Assembly: GCF_000142905.1 (NCBI RefSeq) | Contig: NW_013657679.1 | Location: 678,430-716,227, forward strand | Reading direction: 5' to 3' | Length of the DNA stretch: 37,798 bases | Origin: Thecamonas trahens ATCC 50062 | Taxonomy: Eukaryota; Apusozoa; Apusomonadida; Apusomonadidae | Part shown: positions 8,846-20,657 of the stretch, piece by piece | How the letters are laid out: each line of letters begins with the position of its first letter | How positions within the stretch are numbered: the stretch's first letter is position 1 | The notes under the pieces: model-generated | Told to the model about the DNA's origin: nothing | The model's database searches: none | Seen by the model: only the letters and a program-made list of their open reading frames with translations | Translations under genes and position numbers: made by a program

Positions 8846-11800
8846 ATGGACGAGGATATTGACCTTTCGTTCGATGCCGGCCTCGATGATGTCGACAACC
8901 TCATCGCAGACGTCGAGCTCTCCGACTCGGACCAGGTGCTAGATGACGTGGATCTCGACGATCTGGATGATCTCGGACTTGACGATGTCGATCTTGGTGG
9001 CGGCAGCGACGATCTCGGTCTGGGTGGCAGCGACGACCTTGGGCTGGGCGACAGCGACGACCTTGGGCTGGGCGACAGTGACGACCTTGGGCTGGGTGGT
9101 AGTGACGACCTGGGGCTGGGCGACAGCGATGATTTCGACCTTGGCGATGGGAGCGACGACTTTGATCTGGGCTCGGATGAGCCAGACGTTGGCGACGATG
9201 ACGAGTTTGCCGATCTCGATCTCGGTTCTGGCGACCTCGAGGTCGATGACGACGATGCCGAGATGGAGGCACTTCTTCGCGAGGCTGAGGCTGCTGTGGA
9301 CCTTGACGATGCGGAGGAAGAAAGGAATTTGGAGCCAGAGCCTGTTGCCGATCCCGTGGCCGAAGTTGAGCCCGTGGCCGAGGTCGAGCCCGAGCCTGTG
9401 GCCGAGTCCGAGCCCGTGGCCGAGCCCGAGCCTGTGGCCGAGCCCGTGGCCGAAGTTGAGCCCGAGCCTGTGGCCGAGCCCGAGCCTGTGGCCGATCCCG
9501 AGCCTGTGGCCGATCCCGAGCCCGTGGCCGAGCCCGAGCCTGTGGCCGAGCCCGAGCCTGTGGCCGAGCCCGAGCCCGTGGCCGAGCCCGAGCCTGTGGC
9601 CGAAGTTGAGCCCATGGCCGAGCCCGAGCCCGTGGCCGAAGTTGAGCCCGTGGCCGAGCCCGAGCCTGTGGCCGAACCCGAGCCCGAGCCTGTGGCCGAA
9701 CCCGAGCCTGAACCCGCAGTGTCTGCCAATGACTACGGTGTTGCGGACGTGGATGAGGCATTTGACGCTGATGCTAATCAAGAGTCTGATATGGTGGCTG
9801 ATCCTGATCTCGATTCCATCGACCTCAACGAGCCCGCTGTTGGCAACAACGCCACATCCATCGACCTCGACGGCAACAATGCCGATCCCACCAACTTTGA
9901 CATCCTTAACGATACCGAGCTCGATAGTGGCGCATCTGCAAAGTGCAACAACGAGACCCACCCCCCCATCACCGAAGACGATGGCGAGCTCGTGATTAAC
10001 TTGCCGCGCAACTCGTCGTCCGCCGACTCACTCGAGCTGGAGGCGGCAACGAGCCCGACTCTCGCGCCGTCAGCGTCCGAAACCGCGATCAACGAGGCTG
10101 CGGCTGCGGCGCTGGCCTCGTCGCCACCGCCCGACGCCATGCCCGACCTTGTCGAACTCAACGCCGAGCTGGACAACATTCTCTCACCGGAGCGTCACGT
10201 CGACACGCCGTCGCGCGCTCGCCCCATCCGGCCCAAGCCAAAAACCACTTTTGTCGAGCTCCAGCCGCACCGCACCCTCTCCAAGGAGCAGTGGGAGGAG
10301 AAGGTTCGCCGTGACCGTGAGTTTGAAGAGACCAAGCGTATCAATCGCGAGGCACGCATCCAGGCCGAGCGTGATGCTATCGGCAAGGCGCCCGCCATGA
10401 AGCGCACAGCCTCGGCGCGCAAGTACGAGGAGAAGCTCGCGCGCGAGTCGTTTTTGGAGCGGACGCAAAAGGCCGAGGCCCGTCGCCGCCGCCGACAGCA
10501 GGAACTCATCGCTGCCGCCGCCATCGAAGGCAAGCCGGTGCTCTCCTCCGGCACTCGTGCCATCCTGCAGCAGTCAGCCGACGAGCGCACGTTCCAGGAC
10601 CGTGTCCGCGACGCCGTCATTGCCCGTAAGGCCTCGCGCAACGCCCCGCCACCAGAGGTTGAGCCGCCCACCCCGGCTCTCTCCTCCGGCTCCAAGCGCA
10701 TTCTCAAGCAGTCGACCTACGCGCGCCCGTTTATGGAGCGTCTCGAGGATGATCTCGAGCGCCGCAAGGCCCGCCAGGCAACGACCGAGGCCGCGCTTCC
10801 GAAGCCGCGTCCTCTTGTCCCGTCGGGCCGCCCATCCAAAGTCCCACGCAAGGGCCGCGCACCCATCTCGGAGCTGCCGTTTACTCAGCGGATGAAGCTT
10901 GCGCAGCAGCGCAAGGCCGAGCGCCTCCGTCGCATCAAGGAGGACGCCGACGCCGCGTGCACATTCAAGCCGAAAATCTCGTCCAAATCGAAGCGTCTCT
11001 CCAAGCTCAACACTCAAGACGTCCCGGTCTTTGAGCGCATGCAGATTGCGGCTGAAGAGCGAAAGCTCAAGCTGCTCGAAAACGAAGCCAAGGCCGACGC
11101 GATCAAGCGCGCCGCCGAGCTCCTCGAGCTTCAGCAGTGCACCTTCAAGCCGAACATCACCGCCCACGCCGCGGCCATGGACTCGTCGTTTGAGCTCGGC
11201 GTCGACGCATACATCGCCAAACGCAACGAGGAGCGCGAGTGGGCCCGCCAGTTTGCGGAGCGCCAGTTCACCTTTCAGCCGCAGCTCGAGCGTGCTCGCC
11301 ACGAGTACGACGCCACCCGCAACGTCGAGGCCGCCCACGACCACGCACATCACCACGCGTCGCCCAAAGGACTCTCCCCTCTTGCCCGCGGAAAGGGTGG
11401 GTCGTCGGCATCTGCCTCACCGGCGTCGAGCTGGAACATTGCCGGGGGCGCCTCGCCGTCAAAGCGCAGGCCCAGGCCTGCGCCTGCGGCTGCACGCCCT
11501 TCGCCGCGCAACAAGCGCCAGGCGCCACGTCAGGCTCGCCGCAACCCCGGCCTTGCCTCCACCCGTCGCCCGCCCAAGTCGGCCCAGCCCGGCCCTCGTG
11601 CCGAGCGTGCTTCCTCGCCGGGCATCGACGAGTCGGCGCTCTCGCTGCCGCCGCTCGACGAGTCGATGGGCGGGCCCGAGACCCAGGCGCCGCCGGCGTC
11701 AAAGGCGGCAACGCGGTTCAGCTCGGCTGGGTCTAGTGATGACACTCCTCCGCCTCAGACTGCCAAGCCTGTTGCCGCCCCGCCTGCCGACGGCGCCATC

Positions 11801-14800
11801 CTCCGCAAGGCCTCCAAGCTCCGGACGAGGCCCTGGGTCTACCGCTATCCGTTGCAGTCGGGCGGGTGGGTTTTTGTCGACGCCGCAACGCTCAAGCACT
11901 CGCGCCGCAAGCCCGGTCCGTCCGCCGTGGTTGTCCGGCGCGACGATGCAACTCGTGACGATCCGTATTGGCACGAGGCGTGGGATGCGGCCGCGGCTGC
12001 GCCGTTCTACGTCGATCCACTCTCTGGCGCCGAGCGCGAGAGCCGCCCAGACTCGTCGCGAATTGTCTCCATGCACCAGTACTACACCCTCAACCACGAC
12101 AAGAAGAAGGGCGCCAACTACTACTACAACCCGATCACCGGTCAGCTGTCGTGGAACACCCTTCCGCCGGGTGCGCGTCTCATCGACCCGGACACCCCAG
12201 TCTACTACGTGTACGAGGGCGAGCTCGGCTCCGAACACACCTACTTTGAGCCACTCAAGCAAGAGTCGAGCTGGAAGGCCCCGCCAGAGTCGGCGCTCTG
12301 CATTCCAGCTTCCCCCGACTGGCTCTTTGCCTACCCGTCGAAGAACAAGAAGAAGACGTTTTACTACAATCCAGTGACGATGAAGGCCACATCACGGACA
12401 CCCGAGGACGACGCGGTGGTCATCGCTGTTCCGCGCAAGCCACACAAGATCCACCGCGCGCCACCGGGTGTCGACAAGCCGTCACCGGACGCGTCGCCGG
12501 CTCCAGCTCCGCTTCCGTCGCCAGATGCATCGCCGGTTCCGCCGGCCAGTGCACCCGCCAGCCCGCCAATCAGCCCGCCGACGACCGCCACCAAGCGGAT
12601 CAAGCATCGGATGCGGGTCAAGACCAAGGTCTCGCCGTCGCCGGCCAAGCTCGCAAGCGCCAAGGCTGCCGCCGAGCTCGCCGCGCGCGAGCTGGCTGCC
12701 CGCGAGCCGAGCCCGCCGCCGCCGCCGCTTGACGCGCTGTACTACGCCTTTGACCTTGGCGACAAGACGCTGTACTTTAACCGCGAGCGCATGGCGTCGG
12801 CATACGCACTGCCGGACGACGCCACCGAGGTTGTGGAGGACATCACCTCAGAATGGTGGTTCGAGTACGAGTCGCATCCGCCGTCGACCGAGCTCTCGTT
12901 TGAGCACGGCGAGCCGGCCGACCTTGCGCCGCCGCTCAAGTTTTACTACAACCCGGTGACTGGCGAGCGCCGTGAGGAGCACCCGCCGCCGGGCACGACC
13001 GTGGTCCTCGCTGACCACTCGCGGGTGGAGACGACTGTGTACGACATCGAGTACGAGGCCGCGGCCGCCCGACGTGCAGCTGAACAGTCGGCTATCGAGG
13101 CCGACCTCGCCGCGCACTGTCAGGACAACAACATGGCGCTCTCGCCGCTGCAGTCGGCCATTGATGCCGGCTACGCAGGATATGCCGCCGCCGCTGACGC
13201 GCTCACGCGTGAGCTCGATGCGTCGTCGGCTGCGCGAGTCGCGTCGGTCGACGCCATCGTGCGCCGGTCGTCGCCAGCCGCCGCTGCAGCTGCTGGCGAT
13301 GACGGACTCTCGGCGCTTGAGCGCGAGATCAACGCGTCGGCGCGGGCGCGACTTTCGGCACTCCGCGAGCCCGCGCGCCACATAGGGGCTCTTGCGGGCC
13401 CGCGGGCGTTTGCACTCGACTCTCGCGAGGCGCTTGGAGCCGCAGTCACCTCGACCCGTTGGTTCTACCGCTTGCCCGATGCTGCGGCTCCGGGCTCGTT
13501 TGTCTTTGTCAACCCGTACACGCTCAACTCCGACACGTCTGCGGCTGTCTTCCGGGGCACCGAGCCGCCTGCCGCTCTCCGCGCCGCAGTTATCGATGTG
13601 ACGCCGGCGCTTGCGGCGCGAGTCTTCTTTGAGTTGTGGGACGCATCGACCAAGGCGCCGATGTACATTGCTGGTGCGCGGCCGGACACGCTGCTGCCGG
13701 CGTCAGCCGTTGCTGCCTGTAATGCGCCGGTGGTCATCAACTGGCACACCTACGTCTACTCGGGCTACGACGACCTCTCGACGGCGGCGCTCTCATCGCT
13801 GTCGTTCTTTGAGCCGCTGACTGGCCGGCAGTTTGTGGGCCAGTCGGCGCAGCCTGCGTTTACCTGCTCTGTCGCCGACCATCCGAACGTGTGGTATGTG
13901 GTCCGGGATGGGCAACACCCGCAGTACTACAACCCGGTGCTTGGCCATTGCACTTGGCTGGCGCCGAGTGAGCCTGTCGACGATGCAACGCCGATTTTGG
14001 TCGAGCTCGGATCGCGCGAGGTGTGGTTCGAGTATGACATGTCGCTCGAGGCCGAGATCGGGCACGTCTTTGTGGCGCCGCTCGGGACCGGGCCGACCCG
14101 CTTTGCCTACGACAAACCGGCGGGCAGAGTCGAGTCCGACTCGCCGCCGGCCTCGCTCGACGCGCTCATGGCGACGCCGCTGGTCATTCCAGCACCGTCG
14201 GACAACTCGCCGGCATACTGGAGCGCCAAGCGGTCGGCGAGCTCGGCATTTTACAAGGCATCTGCTGCGAGTGGACGGCATTCGCCGTCGCGCCGCGCCG
14301 GGCCGAGCCCGACCGCGGCGTTTGTGTCGAGCGCAAGCTCGTGGTACGAGTATGCTGCGCCGGCCGGTGACGGGCGCACCATGTACTTTCAGCCGTGCTC
14401 AGGTGTGTGGTCGTGGGACGGTCCGCCGGTCGGTGGGCATGTCGTGCAAGAGTCGGACGCGTCGTGGTGGTTCGAGTACTCGGCGCGCGCCAGTGGGGCG
14501 ACGGCAGTGTACTTTAATCCTGCGATGGTGGCCTGGGAGTCGGCGGTGCCGGCGTCGGCGACTGCGGTGGTTGATGCAGCGGGAAGTGTCGCGCACGCGC
14601 CCGGACGGGCACCTGCCACAGCCCGCGCGCCAGCAGCAGACAGCAAGCTTGAGGCCGAGTACGCGTCGTTTGCAGCCGAGCGCGAAGCGGCCCAGGCGGC
14701 ACTCGAGGCCGAAATTGGCGCTGGCGTGGGTCGGCAGGGCACGGACGCGCTGGCGGCAGACCTCGATGCGATGACCGCGCACGACTCGGCGGCCAAGTCT

Positions 14801-16435
14801 GCGATCGAGTTGGAGCTCGACGCGATGCTGGCGGAGCAGCTGGGGAGCGGGGAGGTTGAGTTTGGCGGCGACGATGCGGCGACTCGCGAGCTCGAGCAGC
14901 AGCTCGACTCGGTGCTCTCGCAGCGAATGTCGGAGTTGAACGACCTCGACGCGTCAGCCGAGTCGCCGCACTCGGCGCCGCACCGGCGGATTGTGTTTTC
15001 GCCGGCGTCGCGGAGCCCGGTGCGGCGGGCGGCGCCGCCGCCGAGCACTGACAACGAGAATCTCGCGCGCAAGTTGGAGAACGAGCTCGCGGGTGATGGT
15101 GTGCCCGAGCCAGAGCCCGAGTATGAGTATGGATACGAGTACGAGTACGAGGAGGTGGAGGTGGAGGTGACACCGCCGACGCCGGCGCCGGCAGCGGCAG
15201 CTCCACAGCCGGACCCTGCGCTCGAGGTCACGGCCGCCGACCGGTACTCACCGGTACTGGCGGACCTCGACGAGTCGTCGGACGTCGACGACTCGCTGCT
15301 GGACCTGGAGTCGATGGTGACGCCGGGCGAGGCAGTCGAAGAGCCGCTGAAGAAGGACGCGCCTCGCGGCAAGGACGCGTTTGTGCTCTCGGACTCGGAC
15401 GACGACGGCATGGGCAAGGGCAAGGCTGGTGGTGAGAGTCAAGGCGACGACGATCTGCTCGATCTTGGCGACGACCATGACGACGAGGTGCTCGACCTCG
15501 AGGAAGAGTACCTCGATGTGGTGCCTGATGCTGCTGACGTGTTCGACGTGGATCATCAGCGTGATCTCGACGCGCCGCTGGATGCGGACGAAGAGCTCGA
15601 CGCGCTTATTGACGACGACATCGACGCACTGCTTGCCGGCTCGGGCGATGACGACCTGGGCAGCGTTCCTCAGACACCGCGGGACAAGGGCAAAGACGAG
15701 GCCGACGACGAGGACGCCCTGCTCGACGAGGTGCTCGCGGCGGAGGTCGAGACGTCTGCAGTCTCAGACACGGTGCTCCTAGACGACGGCGACGGGCGGC
15801 TGTTGGACGAGCACGACCTCGATGCGCTACTCGACGACATCGAGCTTGACGACGCGGACGATGCGGTGCCGGGCGCTGGAGCGGACGCGGGCGACGACGA
15901 CCTGGCCGAGTTTATGGCGGCGGGCGTGCACGGGAACGCGTCGTTTGACGTGACGTCGTTCATGGCGGCAGCTGACGGCGGACGCAACAACTCGGGTGGT
16001 GCGCTCAAGGTGGAAGACCTCTCCGCGCAGGCACGGACGCCGCCGCGGTCACCGGGCTCGGCGCGCACGATCGAGAAGCTGCGGGCTGAGCGGACGCCGT
16101 CGCGGCGTGTTTCGTCGCCGGTCGCGGTGCTCTCGCCGTTCAAGCTCGATCCTCTGCCGGACTTTGAGTCGTCGCTCCTCGCGTCGTCGATGGGCGCGTC
16201 GGGGCATGCGTTCAAGGTCGGCGACGTCGTGTCTGTCCGTGGCGAGGAGGGCACGGTCCGGTACATCGGCGCCACCCACCGCCCGGGCATCTGGGTCGGC
16301 ATCGAGCTCCACCAACCGGTAGGCTTTTCCAACGGCACCCTCCGCGGAGTCCACTACTTTGCCTGCCCTGATCGGTGCGGCAAGTTCTGCAAGCCGTCAT
16401 CGCTAACCCTTGTCCGCTCTGCTGATAACGGATGA
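8846..16435 (+). CDS. Giant WW-like-repeat and CAP-Gly protein (2529 aa)
   Basis: Uninterrupted 7.6-kb exon. Order by residue: acidic Asp-Leu-Gly repeats (about 49-110); EPVAE repeats (about 167-290); a basic helical region (about 462-822) with TFKP-type motifs near 705, 765 and 808, of the kind seen in ciliary/cytoskeletal proteins; two blocks of WW-like modules (about 990-1390 and 1535-1912), each an aromatic start, a YYNP-type core and often a later Trp or PP; helical LxxELD-type segments after each block; acidic region (about 2150-2360); C-terminal CAP-Gly domain (about 2454-2527: [20 protein letters not shown], then GIWVGIEL and [10 protein letters not shown]). CAP-Gly domains bind tubulin or EB-protein tails, so a microtubule or axonemal role is likely (inference). 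The usual GKNDG groove is GFSNG. I start at the ATG rather than the in-frame GTG at 8807. Confidence 0.85.
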   Translation: MDEDIDLSFDAGLDDVDNLIADVELSDSDQVLDDVDLDDLDDLGLDDVDLGGGSDDLGLGGSDDLGLGDSDDLGLGDSDDLGLGGSDDLGLGDSDDFDLGDGSDDFDLGSDEPDVGDDDEFADLDLGSGDLEVDDDDAEMEALLREAEAAVDLDDAEEERNLEPEPVADPVAEVEPVAEVEPEPVAESEPVAEPEPVAEPVAEVEPEPVAEPEPVADPEPVADPEPVAEPEPVAEPEPVAEPEPVAEPEPVAEVEPMAEPEPVAEVEPVAEPEPVAEPEPEPVAEPEPEPAVSANDYGVADVDEAFDADANQESDMVADPDLDSIDLNEPAVGNNATSIDLDGNNADPTNFDILNDTELDSGASAKCNNETHPPITEDDGELVINLPRNSSSADSLELEAATSPTLAPSASETAINEAAAAALASSPPPDAMPDLVELNAELDNILSPERHVDTPSRARPIRPKPKTTFVELQPHRTLSKEQWEEKVRRDREFEETKRINREARIQAERDAIGKAPAMKRTASARKYEEKLARESFLERTQKAEARRRRRQQELIAAAAIEGKPVLSSGTRAILQQSADERTFQDRVRDAVIARKASRNAPPPEVEPPTPALSSGSKRILKQSTYARPFMERLEDDLERRKARQATTEAALPKPRPLVPSGRPSKVPRKGRAPISELPFTQRMKLAQQRKAERLRRIKEDADAACTFKPKISSKSKRLSKLNTQDVPVFERMQIAAEERKLKLLENEAKADAIKRAAELLELQQCTFKPNITAHAAAMDSSFELGVDAYIAKRNEEREWARQFAERQFTFQPQLERARHEYDATRNVEAAHDHAHHHASPKGLSPLARGKGGSSASASPASSWNIAGGASPSKRRPRPAPAAARPSPRNKRQAPRQARRNPGLASTRRPPKSAQPGPRAERASSPGIDESALSLPPLDESMGGPETQAPPASKAATRFSSAGSSDDTPPPQTAKPVAAPPADGAILRKASKLRTRPWVYRYPLQSGGWVFVDAATLKHSRRKPGPSAVVVRRDDATRDDPYWHEAWDAAAAAPFYVDPLSGAERESRPDSSRIVSMHQYYTLNHDKKKGANYYYNPITGQLSWNTLPPGARLIDPDTPVYYVYEGELGSEHTYFEPLKQESSWKAPPESALCIPASPDWLFAYPSKNKKKTFYYNPVTMKATSRTPEDDAVVIAVPRKPHKIHRAPPGVDKPSPDASPAPAPLPSPDASPVPPASAPASPPISPPTTATKRIKHRMRVKTKVSPSPAKLASAKAAAELAARELAAREPSPPPPPLDALYYAFDLGDKTLYFNRERMASAYALPDDATEVVEDITSEWWFEYESHPPSTELSFEHGEPADLAPPLKFYYNPVTGERREEHPPPGTTVVLADHSRVETTVYDIEYEAAAARRAAEQSAIEADLAAHCQDNNMALSPLQSAIDAGYAGYAAAADALTRELDASSAARVASVDAIVRRSSPAAAAAAGDDGLSALEREINASARARLSALREPARHIGALAGPRAFALDSREALGAAVTSTRWFYRLPDAAAPGSFVFVNPYTLNSDTSAAVFRGTEPPAALRAAVIDVTPALAARVFFELWDASTKAPMYIAGARPDTLLPASAVAACNAPVVINWHTYVYSGYDDLSTAALSSLSFFEPLTGRQFVGQSAQPAFTCSVADHPNVWYVVRDGQHPQYYNPVLGHCTWLAPSEPVDDATPILVELGSREVWFEYDMSLEAEIGHVFVAPLGTGPTRFAYDKPAGRVESDSPPASLDALMATPLVIPAPSDNSPAYWSAKRSASSAFYKASAASGRHSPSRRAGPSPTAAFVSSASSWYEYAAPAGDGRTMYFQPCSGVWSWDGPPVGGHVVQESDASWWFEYSARASGATAVYFNPAMVAWESAVPASATAVVDAAGSVAHAPGRAPATARAPAADSKLEAEYASFAAEREAAQAALEAEIGAGVGRQGTDALAADLDAMTAHDSAAKSAIELELDAMLAEQLGSGEVEFGGDDAATRELEQQLDSVLSQRMSELNDLDASAESPHSAPHRRIVFSPASRSPVRRAAPPPSTDNENLARKLENELAGDGVPEPEPEYEYGYEYEYEEVEVEVTPPTPAPAAAAPQPDPALEVTAADRYSPVLADLDESSDVDDSLLDLESMVTPGEAVEEPLKKDAPRGKDAFVLSDSDDDGMGKGKAGGESQGDDDLLDLGDDHDDEVLDLEEEYLDVVPDAADVFDVDHQRDLDAPLDADEELDALIDDDIDALLAGSGDDDLGSVPQTPRDKGKDEADDEDALLDEVLAAEVETSAVSDTVLLDDGDGRLLDEHDLDALLDDIELDDADDAVPGAGADAGDDDLAEFMAAGVHGNASFDVTSFMAAADGGRNNSGGALKVEDLSAQARTPPRSPGSARTIEKLRAERTPSRRVSSPVAVLSPFKLDPLPDFESSLLASSMGASGHAFKVGDVVSVRGEEGTVRYIGATHRPGIWVGIELHQPVGFSNGTLRGVHYFACPDRCGKFCKPSSLTLVRSADNG
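9345..9718 (+). repeat. In-gene degenerate repeat coding EPVAE/EPEPVA
   Basis: Tandem 12-24-base units of the type GAGCCCGAGCCTGTGGCC, varying GCC/GTG/GTT, giving a Glu-Pro-Val-Ala run. A second repeat at 8990-9175 codes Asp-Asp-Leu-Gly-Leu-Gly units. Both are likely disordered and likely to vary in length. Confidence 0.85.
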
Positions 16436-16532
16436 AATGAAGATGTGTATTCTGAGCCGTAGTTGTGTATGCTGACTGTGGCGTGTAGCTAGCCGCGGCG
16501 ACCAGCCAGTTGTCGTACCACTCAACTCCATC

Positions 16533-16890
16533 ATGGCCTTTAACGCAGCCGAAGCGTCAGCCGACTTGTCCCAGCGTACGCACACGACAGAGCGTACCAC
16601 ATAGTAGGGGGGGAGAGAGGAGGGGGTGTGACTTACGTGAGGCATGCGTACGTTTGGGTACAGGGTGGACGCGTGTGCAGGCACAGCTCGAGTCCGAGAC
16701 AACGCCAGAGGCCAAGGTGCCCGAGGTGTATCAGGCTACTGCAGGCGCCAAGAAGCTGATTGGTGGAGGGAATGGTGACGGATCGACTCGGTTTATGGAT
16801 CTGCTTCAAAGAGCTGTGGCCGAGGCCGAGGCTGCTGGCATGATGACGGGAACGACGACCACGACGACGGCAACGGGCGCATCGGCCTGA
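16533..16890 (+). CDS. Small two-exon coiled-coil protein (89 aa), unrecognised
   Basis: Exon 1 is 16533-16575 and exon 2 is 16664-16890. The 88-base intron starts GTACGC, ends TACAG, and has ACTTAC 28 bases before the acceptor. Joining gives a clean 90-codon frame beginning MAFNAAEASADLSQRWTRVQ, then a charged helix, AGAKKLIGGG, a second short helix (FMDLLQRAVAEAEAAG) and a Thr-rich tail. The junction falls inside a continuous amphipathic helix, which supports the model. Family unknown: it has the size and helix content of small adaptor subunits of larger complexes, but I cannot assign it. It lies about 100 bases after the giant CAP-Gly gene on the same strand. Confidence 0.6.
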
Positions 16891-16977
16891 TGAGACTACG
16901 GGCTCGATGTGGACAGCGAATGGATGGATGTGGATAGATGCGGGGATGGTGGTTGTACGCAGTATCGTCTGGTCGGT

Positions 16978-17033
16978 GGCCGCCATGGTGGCCGCCATGG
17001 TAGCCGCCATGGTGGCCGCCATGGTGGCCGGCG
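16978..17033. repeat. 12-bp tandem repeat containing CCATGG palindromes
   Basis: Four near-perfect copies of GGCCGCCATGGT plus a partial fifth; one copy starts with A instead of G. Each carries the palindrome CCATGG. It lies downstream of the small two-exon gene and upstream of WDR59. Confidence 0.85.
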
Positions 17034-17162
17034 GCCCATTGAGTACTGAAGCACATTGTCGCGGTTCCGGGAGTGACGGATGTCTCTCTGTAGCAGTGTA
17101 GATGACCCTAGAGCGTCACGAGCCCTGTCGGCCAGCTCGCCCCTATCCCGACCTGATCTACC

Positions 17163-17499
17163 ACACTCATACACACACACACATGTATATACACGCACAC
17201 ACGCGCGCACACATACACGCACTCGCACGCACGCACGCACGTACACGCACATAATCTTCCCAACCAAGAGTGATCCCTCCGGCAAGCCAGGCACAACCCG
17301 ATCAACCAACACGCAGCTTCGTACCACTGCCACGAGCTGCCGGGCTGCCACAGCCGACCAAGGCACAACCAACCCACCCTACCTACCCACTCACACGTCA
17401 CCACCACCACCACCACCACCACCACCACCACCACCACCACCACCACCACCACCACCCCACACACACACACACACCCTCCATCCCCTCCAAACACACACC
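17163..17499. repeat. CA-dinucleotide and CCA-trinucleotide microsatellites before WDR59
   Basis: 17163-17250 is dominated by CA/CG dinucleotides. 17399-17456 is a near-pure (CCA)n tract of about 19 units, and 17457-17474 is again CA-rich. The WDR59 ATG is only about 25 bases past the last tract. The span 16891-17499 otherwise shows no gene. Confidence 0.9.
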
Positions 17500-20400
17500 A
17501 TGGCAGAGGACGACCCATGGCGGCAGTCCATGGGTATCCACTTTGAAGGACTGCATGTGACGACCATTGGCGTCGACGCGACGAACACGGTGGGAGCCTT
17601 TGGTACACTCAATGGAGTGTTTCTTCTTGATCTGGAAGACCTTACCTCGCCTACCACCGCCATTTCTTTCCGCAATCAGTATGATGTCCGCACGCTGCAT
17701 TGGAACAGAATTCAGAGCTCGCTGCTGGCATGTACCTCGAACGATAAGGTCTATGTTTGGGATGTGGCTCAGCTGGAGGAAGCCGATGGGGATACCCGCG
17801 TGCATACAGAGCTCTCAAAGCATGTGCGATCGGTCAACGATATCGAGTGGCAAGCTCAGTCGGCTCATGTCCTCGCCTCGTGTGCCTCAGATGCGTACAT
17901 CTACATCTGGGACATCCGCGAGCCGTCGACCGAGAAGCGTGCCTTCACCTCGTACCGGACCGACCGGGCGGGCGTGTCGCAGCTGGCGTGGAACAGACAC
18001 GACGGGAACATTCTCGCGTCGGCCCATGCCGGCTTTGTGCGCATCTGGGACATGCGCAATGAGTCGCTTCCTGTCGGGTCATCCGCGCGCACGAGTCGCA
18101 GATCTTCGGCATTGACTGGTCGTACAACGTGAGCTCGGAGCTTGTCACCTGCGCGCTCGACAAGCTCGTCAAGTTCTGGGACGTCAACAAGCCGGAGAAC
18201 TTTATCGACTACATTCAGAGCTCGTCGCCCATTCGCCGCGCAAAGTACACTCCGTTTGGTGGAGGCCTTGTCACCGCCTCCTCCTCCACCCACACCGACC
18301 TCAAGCTCTGGTCGCGCGCCTCGCTCCGCTCGCCCTCGCACACCTTTGCTGCCACCTCTGTCCGCGGTCAGCCCACTGATTTTGTGTGGCGCTTCTCGCC
18401 CTACGACTCGTCCACCTACCAGCTGCTCTCGTGGTCGTCCGACTCGCAGCTCCGGCTGTGGGCCATTTCCGACGACGTGTTTGCCTCTGTCGGTCACACC
18501 CCGAGCCGCCGCCCCCTCTCGCCGGCTGTGCGGCTCAATAAGCTGGCGGGTGTCGGTGCCGCAGGCGCGGCCGCTGCTGGCACGGGCGCGAGTGCGACCA
18601 ATGCCGCTGGCACAGGGACCAGCTCCAGCCCGGGCCTCGCGGTGCCTGTCGGCGGCATGTCCCCGTCAGCTGCGCCGTCGCCGCGCGATGTCGAGCTCGT
18701 GTCGCCCGGCTCGGAGGCATCATCGCCGCCGGCACTCGGCTCGCCGCCATCGGTTGCGCTCCGGGTTCCATCCAAGATGGCTGGCGGGGGTATGCGCTCG
18801 CCGGCGGCGTCGCCGATTTTCCGCGTCGACTCCGAGTCGCAGCTGACCACGCTCGAGCAAGAAGTGGTCTACCTCAAGCAGCACCCGGTCGACGGAGCCT
18901 CGCTCGACAGGGCCAACTACGGTGCCGGCCTCGTCTTCCTCACCTTTACCTCGCAAACAAGCTCGAGCGAGATCTCGCCGCCAAGCGCGCCGGCGACGCC
19001 CATCGAGCTCCGGGTCCGGCTCATGTTTCCGGTCTCGTATCCGGACAGGGCCCGACGCTCGAGTTTGTGCAGCGGTCGTTCTTCTCGGCGTCTTCATCGG
19101 CACGGTCGAGTGAGACGACGCCCGACGTCAAGATCAGGCTCAAGGAGCTGGTCGGCTCGCTCATCCAGATGCGCGAGCGCGAGTCGATGCCGTGTCTGCA
19201 CGCCACCGTCACCGAGATTGCCACCCAGTTTGACTTGCTCTCCAAGGCCAAGGCCAACCATGCGCTGCACGACGGTGAGGGCGGGCTCGAGGCCGGCGGC
19301 CGGGGCCACACCGGCGGCAACGAGTCGATCTCAGTCGTCGCCGCCGAGTTTGTCTGTCCGCGGCTCGGCGGAGCGTACTTTGGTCCGCGCGGCACCATTG
19401 TGTTCTGGAACTGCTTCAACCCGTCGCTCTTCCGCCTCTCCAATCCGGCGAACCAGCTTGGCGACGACGACGTCGAGCCCGAGTCGCCGACCTCGCCGAC
19501 CTCTGGTCGGGCCCGGGCCCAGCAGCCCGGTCGCGACGGCAGCCGGTCGGCCGAGACGTGCTGGCCGGCGATGTGGTCCGACCTCTCGCTCTCGCTCGAG
19601 CTCGAGCAGCAAGGCCGCGAGCTGCACGTCTCCGACACCGGCGGTGTGCTCGCCACCGACGTGCTCTCATCGATCCTCGAGTCGCGCCCGTCGCTCTCGG
19701 CCAAGGTCTCGCTCACCCGGGCCACCGGCCAGGCCAAGGTCCACCACAAGACCCGGGTGCGGCTGGCTTCTGCGGCGCGGTTCATTCTCGCCTCGCCGAC
19801 GCTTGCCGAGCAGTATGCGGTCGACGCATCGCGTGCCTCGCTCCCGGCACTGTGTCAGGCCAATGCCGGCGTGGCGGCCCGAGCCAAGCGGCGGGACCTG
19901 GTCCGGGTGTGGAAGCTGGCGGCGCAGATGCTGAGCGCGTACACGCCACGGGCGCTGGCCGGCGCGCTCTGCCGGCTGGGCAGCAGTGCGTCGGGCGTGC
20001 CGTGGGCAGTCCACCCGTTTGCGCGGGCCACGCTCGCGTCGCTCTTCGATCACTACGCGGGGCTTGGTGATGTGCAGACGCTCGCGGTCCTTTCTTGCGT
20101 GTTTGCCCAGGCCGATGCGGCGGCAGTCGCTGCCCACGCCGCTGTCGCAGCCCATCTCGGCGGCTCAGCCGCGCGCATGCCCCGCGACGCTCTGCTCTTT
20201 GTCGATGCTCCGCTCGAGGCCCGCGCCAATGCGTACCGGCTCGGCTACTGCCGGCTGCTTCATGCATGGGGCCTACTCAACAAGCGTGCTGAGGTCGCCA
20301 AGTTTGTGACTCTGGCGGCCCAGGTTGCGCCGTTTAGCTCGAGCGTCATGCTCGCCAACACCTGCCCGCATGATCCGGTCGTCGTCTCGGCCGCGCCACA

Positions 20401-20632
20401 GTGCTTTGCCTGTCCGCAGTCGCACTTTATGCTCGAGTGCGGAGTGTGCCGCCGCGGCATGCGCGGTCTCGCCTCGGCCTGCCTCAAGTGCGGTCATGGC
20501 GGGCACGTCCGCTGCCTCGCCACCTGGTTCGACGGCTCCATCCAGGTCTGTCCCACGGGATGCGGGTGCAAGTGCATCCCCGACCGCGCTGCTCGCCTCC
20601 AGCCGCAGACCGGCGTCGTAGTCATGGATTGA
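17500..20632 (+). CDS. WDR59: WDR59, GATOR2 complex subunit, with two apparent frameshifts
   Basis: Homologue of WDR59, a scaffold of GATOR2, which acts on amino-acid signalling to TORC1 at the lysosome. Order: N-terminal WD40 propeller (VYVWDVAQ, IYIWDIRE, VRIWDMRN, VKFWDVNK, LRLWAISD), a Ser/Pro/Ala-rich linker, an RWD domain (IELRVRLMFPVSYPD then LEFVQRSFF) and a C-terminal zinc/RING-like module (CGVCRRGM, ACLKCGHGGHVRC, VCPTGCGCKC) that closely matches WDR59. The frame slips by -1 twice: near 18075 (LPV then IRAHESQIFGIDWS) and near 19045-19052 inside the RWD. Restoring one base at each gives exactly 1045 codons (1044 aa). Nothing else is damaged, so I read it as a working gene with two base-calling errors; a recent pseudogene is the alternative. 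It converges with the next gene 25 bases away. Confidence 0.88.
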
Positions 20633-20657
20633 ACTCGTGTGATGTCTTCCTTTTTGT

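Noticed and set aside
9000-9760. Long minus-strand frames rich in Gly-Leu or Ser-Gly
   Set aside because: Shadows of the repeat-coding plus-strand gene.
16978-17474. CRISPR-like array
   Set aside because: Simple 12-bp and 2-3-bp tandem repeats without spacers in a eukaryotic genome.
17080-17499. Upstream extension of WDR59 through the microsatellites
   Set aside because: It translates CA and CCA repeats as His/Thr/Pro runs; MAEDDPWRQS at 17500 begins the conserved protein.
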